A stretch of 43,567 nt of DNA from contig JBGPYB010000019.1 in the NCBI GenBank assembly GCA_041493035.1, positions 1 through 43,567 on the forward strand, read 5' to 3'. Shown here piece after piece: positions 40,059 to 43,567 of the stretch. Made by a program: the position numbers and the translations under genes. The notes beneath the pieces are model-generated. The model was given only the letters and a program-made list of their open reading frames with translations, was not told the DNA's origin and did not search any database. The number at the start of each line of letters is the position of its first letter. Positions within the stretch are counted from its first letter, which is position 1. The DNA is from JBGPYB01 sp041493035. GTDB taxonomy: Bacteria; Acidobacteriota; Vicinamibacteria; Fen-336.

Positions 40059-40682
40059 GTGCTGGCGTGCCTTCTCGCCCTCCTGGCCGCGACACCGGCG
40101 CCTGAAGGGCATCCGCTTTTCTACTGGGGGGCTCGGCCCCCGATCGTAGCCGTCGAGACAGGAACGGACAAGGGCACCGAGGCGCGCGTCGTGGAGGTTC
40201 ACGCCGCCGTGGACTCGGCCGGGCTCGTGATTCGCTTCACCTTCGACCGACCCGTCGCCGAGGCGCTCCATCTCTCCGACGGGTCCCCGGTCTCGGGCCG
40301 GCTGAGCGCCTCGCTCTACGCCGACGTCGACGACGATCGCGGCACGGGGTTCGATCAGGGTGCGAGTGACGTTCGAACTGGCGCCGACCGGCGCATCGAC
40401 ATCGGCTCGGTGTCGATGGGAGAGGACCCCGACGAAAAGCGTCCGTCGAGCGTCCTCGTGGCCGCGACCGTGTACTCGCTCACCCGCGAGGGGCGCCGTC
40501 GCACACTATGGCGGGCGGATGACGAATCCGAACCGCGTCGCGTCTCAGCCCACGGGGAATGGGTCGAGGTGCGTCTCCCGCCCGAGGCTCTGACTCCCGG
40601 ACGAAGCACCCGTCTGATCCTGGTGACACCGGCCGGGCCCAGAGACGGGCGTCTCGTGACGGGCGCTCTTCCGCCTCCCTGA
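40059..40682 (+). CDS. Exported protein of unknown function
   Basis: A 207-residue protein from a GTG start with a short signal peptide (MLACLLALLAATPA). Residues 20-205 are beta-rich with acidic loops (SLYADVDDDRGTGFDQG), which look like a beta-sandwich with possible calcium-binding turns. I recognise no family. It follows the small membrane protein by 23 bases on the same strand and is convergent with the second Fis-type gene. Confidence 0.75.
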   Translation: MLACLLALLAATPAPEGHPLFYWGARPPIVAVETGTDKGTEARVVEVHAAVDSAGLVIRFTFDRPVAEALHLSDGSPVSGRLSASLYADVDDDRGTGFDQGASDVRTGADRRIDIGSVSMGEDPDEKRPSSVLVAATVYSLTREGRRRTLWRADDESEPRRVSAHGEWVEVRLPPEALTPGRSTRLILVTPAGPRDGRLVTGALPPP

Positions 40683-40694
40683 GCTTTATTCAGG
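40678..40694. terminator. Small hairpin between convergent stop codons
   Basis: CCTGA (40678-40682) and TCAGG (40690-40694) form a 5-bp stem around GCTTTAT. The stem contains the stop codons of both converging genes. It is too weak to be sure of termination. Confidence 0.25.
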
Positions 40695-40893
40695 CCTCGC
40701 TCCCCGCCTGGGAAACCATCTCGGTGGCTTCGGGCGCGCGGCGGAGCAGCCCGAGGCGCTTCATCTTCTCGTGGAGAGTCGTGGGGAGCAGTCCGAGCCC
40801 AGCGGCGGCCCGGCGCTGGTTCCCGGCCGATTCCACGAGAGCCATCTCGATGAGGCTGCGTTCGTAGTCGTCCACAAGGGTCTTGAGGTTCAT
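40690..40893 (-). CDS. Stand-alone Fis-type helix-turn-helix protein, copy 2
   Basis: A 67-residue paralogue of the protein at 8442-8663. It has MNLKTLVDDYERSLIEMAL, then AGNQRRAAAGLGLLPTTLH and EKMKRLGLLRRA. The HTH end LPTTLHEKMKRLG is identical to copy 1, and the DNA there is nearly identical too, including 23 straight bases. Unlike copy 1, it has a good ribosome site (CAGGAGGAA, seven bases before ATG), which lies within a small upstream gene that it overlaps by four bases. The C-terminal tail differs. Likely a DNA-binding regulator; targets unknown. Confidence 0.82.
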   Translation of the reverse strand: MNLKTLVDDYERSLIEMALVESAGNQRRAAAGLGLLPTTLHEKMKRLGLLRRAPEATEMVSQAGSEA

Positions 40894-41093
40894 CCGCGTT
40901 CCTCCTGAATGCGTCGTTCGTCCCTCTCGAAGGCCGTTTCGTCCCAGACGATGCCTTCCCCGTTCTCGTCTCGTTCGTCTAGATTAAGACGCCACTCGTG
41001 GTACGAAGGTTCTCCAAGTTTGTGGGCGACCGCGTTGTACGTTAGGGTCCGCGGGCGATGGGTCACGTTGTCTTCCTGGGCGGAAACGGACAC
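40890..41093 (-). CDS. Tiny charged protein co-translated with Fis-type copy 2
   Basis: A 67-residue acidic protein (for example WRLNLDERDENGEGIVWDE) ending in IQEERG. Its stop overlaps the next start (ATGA), the best evidence that it is real. The start is uncertain: 41093 overlaps the divergent hydrolase gene by 36 bases, while GTG 41066 overlaps it by nine. Codon choice is less GC3-biased than in neighbours (several CTA, CTT, AAT and GGT/GGA codons), suggesting weak selection or foreign origin. I recognise no family. A partner or anti-regulator role for the HTH protein is speculation. Confidence 0.55.
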   Translation of the reverse strand: MSVSAQEDNVTHRPRTLTYNAVAHKLGEPSYHEWRLNLDERDENGEGIVWDETAFERDERRIQEERG

Positions 41094-41816
41094 TGCGCCG
41101 CGCGTCTCGACGGCGCGCGGGCTGCCCTCAAAGGGCTGAGGTCACCGCTGACTCTCGTTGACGTCGACTACCCGGGCTTCGAGGGACGCTCACGGGCGAC
41201 GCACCCAGACGCCTTCCTGGATGCGGTCCACTCCTCGATGGCCGCAGCCGTGCCCCCTGAGAGGCGCGTCCTGCTCTACGGAACCGGCGTCGGCGGCCTG
41301 TTGCTCCTCTGTCTCAGGGCGAGAGGAGAATGGATGGATACGCCGCTGCTTCTCCAGGCTCCGATCCTGTGGGGACTGGAACGGAGGCGTCTTCCCGCGG
41401 TGATGCGTGTGGCGCCTGTCAGGAGTTTGCTCCACACCCTCTTCGCGGTCCCGCTGTTCCAGCGGTGGTTCGTGGGCCGCTACTTCACGCGGCCCTTGGA
41501 CCCGGCGGAGCGCGCGTCCTTCTTCAGCGGCTACGCTCGCTGCTCGGCGCTTCCGGACCTCTTCGCGTGGCTCGGCCCGCCGCTCCTCCGCCGCCTGGAG
41601 ACCGCTTTCCAAGGGGCGCCGGAGCGCGTGGCGCGCGTCTCGGTCTGGTGGGGAGGACGCGACCGGGTCGTGGGCCAGGGCGAGCTGCGGACCACCGAAG
41701 CGGCGCTCGGCGTTCGCTGGCCGGTCACGATCTTCCCCAAGTGGGGGCACTACCCAATGATCGACGCTCCCGAGGAGTGGGTGGACGCTCTCGCTGCGAT
41801 CGTCGATCGACTTTAG
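41058..41816 (+). CDS. Alpha/beta-hydrolase-fold protein without nucleophile serine
   Basis: A 252-residue protein with the order and length of small alpha/beta hydrolases. The nucleophile elbow reads Y74-G-T-G77-V-G-G80 (LLYGTGVGGL), so the Ser of G-x-S-x-G is Gly77. The acid (SVWWGGRDRVVG, near 210) and the histidine (FPKWGHYPMIDAPEEW, near 235) remain, and the lid region (about 105-185) is normal. The fold is probably kept for binding, or another residue takes over. ATG 41058 is used. Its stop overlaps the stop of the convergent DUF1684-type gene. Confidence 0.85.
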   Translation: MGHVVFLGGNGHCAARLDGARAALKGLRSPLTLVDVDYPGFEGRSRATHPDAFLDAVHSSMAAAVPPERRVLLYGTGVGGLLLLCLRARGEWMDTPLLLQAPILWGLERRRLPAVMRVAPVRSLLHTLFAVPLFQRWFVGRYFTRPLDPAERASFFSGYARCSALPDLFAWLGPPLLRRLETAFQGAPERVARVSVWWGGRDRVVGQGELRTTEAALGVRWPVTIFPKWGHYPMIDAPEEWVDALAAIVDRL

Positions 41817-42727
41817 TGCCCCGGACTCGGGTTCAGCTCGCCGGCCTCGATGCGGACCGTCAGCCGGTTCTGCTTTGGCGGGAGCGGGCACGTCGCGAAC
41901 GGCGTGAAGGCGCACGGCGGGCTGTAGGCCTTGTTGAAGTCGAGAACCACCTGCCCGTCCTTCGGCATGTCGGCGTACAGGAAGCGTCCCGCGCCGTACG
42001 TTTCCTTGGGGGCTGTTTCGTCGCGAAAGATGATGAACAGCTCGTTGGAGCCCGGCTCCTCGATGACGGGATCGAGCCGCACCTCGTGTCCGTTCAGCGT
42101 GAACACGAGGTAGCCCGGGCGTGGCATGTCGCTCACCTGACCCAGGATGTTGGGGACCTGGATGATCGTGGGGGCCGAGACGAAGCGAGCCGTCACCCGG
42201 TAGGCTTCCTTCACCGGAAACCAATGAAGGCCCCCGAAGGCTTTCCGCTGTGCGCTCTGCATGTCCTTCAGGCGGACTCCGTAGCGCCCTCCCCGCTCGA
42301 TCACTTGCATCGTCAGGGTGCCGATCTTCAGGATGTCCTCTTCCTTGGCCGTGTCGGGTCGAAGGATCCCACCGAGCGCGGGCTTCCCGCTCAGCGTAGC
42401 CGACACTCCGGGCGCCAGTTGGAACCGCGCCTCACCGGCGTGGAAGGTGAAGACACCGGCTTGTGCTGGAGCCGAAGCGGGGAGGATGATCTCGTTTCCC
42501 TTGTCGCTGCCGAAGCGATTCTCCCCTTCCTTGAGCCAGAAGAGGCCGGCGACTGTGAGCCACCCGCCGTCGGCCTTGAGACGCGCCTCGCGGGTCGCTC
42601 TCCAGGACTGGATCTCCGCCTCGTAGCCGGGAATCGCTCCTCCGGCGGTGGGCGCCATGGCGAGGGCGAGCATGCCCACGAACGAGAGCCCGCGCCTGAC
42701 CGAATACCTGCCGAGATCTATCTCCAT
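41813..42727 (-). CDS. Exported DUF1684-family protein
   Basis: A 304-residue protein from ATG 42727 (MEIDLGRYSVRRGLSF), preferred because it leads straight into a signal peptide (LSFVGMLALAMAPTAGG); the frame extends to 42760. The mature part shows DUF1684 blocks: YEAEIQSWRATREARLKADG, GWLTVAGLFWLKEGENRFGS, then GGLHWFPVKEAYRVTARFV and, near the end, FNKAYSPPCAFTPFATCPLP. The last block, with two cysteines and PPC-F-TPFATCPLPP, is the family signature. Function unknown; the fold is a beta-barrel-like domain found in the periplasm or extracellularly in many phyla. Confidence 0.9.
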   Translation of the reverse strand: MEIDLGRYSVRRGLSFVGMLALAMAPTAGGAIPGYEAEIQSWRATREARLKADGGWLTVAGLFWLKEGENRFGSDKGNEIILPASAPAQAGVFTFHAGEARFQLAPGVSATLSGKPALGGILRPDTAKEEDILKIGTLTMQVIERGGRYGVRLKDMQSAQRKAFGGLHWFPVKEAYRVTARFVSAPTIIQVPNILGQVSDMPRPGYLVFTLNGHEVRLDPVIEEPGSNELFIIFRDETAPKETYGAGRFLYADMPKDGQVVLDFNKAYSPPCAFTPFATCPLPPKQNRLTVRIEAGELNPSPGH

Positions 42728-42878
42728 GCTCCGATCGTGACTGACGGCCAAGGATATCACCGGGCGCGCGGCCTGGAGGACGTAGGCGACCTCACTTGAA
42801 TGTCGCGAGCCGCTCGTTCATGCTTGCGCTCCCGGATCGCCACAAGATCATGACTTCACCCCGCAGGACCAGCCTTCT

Positions 42879-43567
42879 GTGATCATCGGGGAGCGCGCCC
42901 GACGTCCCGACGCACCGGACAAGGCCAAGGGGACGGCCCGCTACGTTCGCGACATCGCTGTCGCCGGGGCTCTGGATGCCGGGGCGCTGCGGTCACCTCA
43001 TCCCCATGCCCGCATTCTCGATGTGGACACGGCGAGAGCCCGTGCCGTGCCGGGAGTTCGCGCGGTTCTTACCGCCCGCGACATCCCGGGGAAGAACGTG
43101 CTTCCGCTCATTCAGTCCGACTGGCTGGCACTGGCGGGGGAATACGTCCGTCACGTCGGTGAGGCTGTAGCGCTCGTCGCCGCCGAAAGCCCCCAGGCTC
43201 TGGCGGCCGGGCTCGCTGCCCTTCGCGTCGAGTACGAGCCTCTCGAGGCGCTCCTCGACATGGAGCAGGCCCTCGTCACCGGCGAGGTCATGGCGCAATG
43301 GAAGGTGCGGCGGGGAGAGGCGGCGGTGGCGCTCTCCCGCGGTGATCTCGTCGTCGTGGAAGCGGTCTATCGGACACCGCCACAGGCCCACGTGCCGCTG
43401 GAGCCGGGCGGCGTGATCGCGCAGCCCGACGGTTTTGGCGGGATGCTCGTCCAAGGAGCGATGGAGAGCCCCTTCCTCGTGCGTCAGGCCGTCGCGTCGG
43501 TCCTCGGATGCGATGCCAACCGTGTCCGCGTGACCCAGACGGTGACGGGCGGGGGCTTCGGCGGGAA
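42879..43567 (+). CDS. Molybdenum hydroxylase large subunit (xanthine dehydrogenase/CoxL family), cut by window
   Basis: The first 229 residues of a molybdopterin-binding subunit, from GTG 42879 with AGGA about ten bases upstream. Landmarks are IGERARRPDAPDKAKGTARYVRDI, shown here as two overlapping family blocks (RRPDAPDKAKGTARY; LRSPHPHARILDVDT), then AVPGVRAVLTARDIPG and VRHVGEAVALVAAE. The last visible part is VTQTVTGGGFGG, the start of the cofactor-contacting loop. Substrate cannot be told because the active-site region lies beyond the window. No FAD-binding (CoxM) or 2Fe-2S (CoxS) gene precedes it; they may follow downstream. It is divergent from the DUF1684 gene across about 150 bases that hold no further gene. 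Confidence 0.93.
   Translation, partial: MIIGERARRPDAPDKAKGTARYVRDIAVAGALDAGALRSPHPHARILDVDTARARAVPGVRAVLTARDIPGKNVLPLIQSDWLALAGEYVRHVGEAVALVAAESPQALAAGLAALRVEYEPLEALLDMEQALVTGEVMAQWKVRRGEAAVALSRGDLVVVEAVYRTPPQAHVPLEPGGVIAQPDGFGGMLVQGAMESPFLVRQAVASVLGCDANRVRVTQTVTGGGFGG

Noticed and set aside
42993..43454. A 153-codon minus-strand frame at the right end
   Set aside because: It lies opposite the molybdenum hydroxylase frame, which has clear family motifs throughout.

Overview
The window is a GC-rich, gene-dense bacterial chromosome segment. I count 41 protein-coding genes, two of them cut by the window edges. No gene-free stretch reaches 300 bases; the largest gap is about 200 bases (6202-6400). 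I see no tRNA, rRNA, CRISPR array, insertion sequence or phage gene. Genes often abut or overlap by 1-4 bases. The mix includes a propeller-type sensor kinase, secreted RCC1/DUF11/Ig-like proteins, a TPM/Tim44-like pair, a fused 2-oxoacid dehydrogenase E1 and several Sec/Tat-exported hydrolases. It suggests an uncultured didermal environmental bacterium, most likely Acidobacteriota or a close neighbour. That placement is inference from gene content, with no phylogenetic marker beyond IF-1.

Layout. 1-890: partial zinc-type dehydrogenase. 910-2402: metallophosphoesterase and a formylglycine-generating-enzyme-fold protein. 2399-10960 (minus strand): TPM protein, Tim44-like double zinc-ribbon protein, stand-alone Fis-type HTH protein with a dyad-rich leader, fused 2-oxoacid dehydrogenase E1, giant membrane/spermidine-synthase-fold protein and a nucleotidyltransferase relic. 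11002-13658: secreted alpha/beta hydrolase and a small-protein/nucleotidyltransferase pair. 13719-23979: two-component sensor and regulator, then an apparent operon of a secreted RCC1/Ig protein, a secreted Gly-rich protein and a Cys-type sulfatase. 24109-26595 (minus): zinc-finger SDR and a catalytically degenerate HtrA-like PDZ protein. 26661-30571: COG0523 GTPase and a GH116 glycosidase. 30573-34720 (minus): IF-1, a three-domain exported metallo-beta-lactamase-fold protein, an Fpg/Nei-like glycosylase and a phytoene-desaturase-like flavoprotein. 34748-35796: divergent zinc-ribbon membrane protein and HEAGH membrane protein. 35877-37888 (minus): NuoF-like flavoprotein with a polytopic membrane partner. 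37999-40682: IscA/ErpA-type protein, Lon-N domain protein, YfiT/DinB protein, a small membrane protein with a probable CTG start and a secreted protein. 40690-43567: second Fis-type HTH protein with a tiny partner, an alpha/beta hydrolase lacking its nucleophile, a DUF1684-type protein and the start of a molybdenum hydroxylase large subunit.

The best candidate for an undescribed system is 13719-23979. A sensor kinase and a NarL-type regulator sit directly upstream of three co-oriented, tightly spaced genes for exported proteins. One of these carries a seven-blade RCC1 propeller inserted inside a bacterial Ig-like (Big2) domain, plus four 19-residue repeats I do not recognise. A near-identical short palindrome lies on both sides of the regulator gene. 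Other points worth a second look are mutually exclusive hairpins abutting the start codon of the first Fis-type gene, an orphan NuoF plus membrane-protein unit, and several proteins that keep a known enzyme fold but have lost a catalytic residue (HtrA-like, alpha/beta hydrolase, two nucleotidyltransferases, FGE-like).
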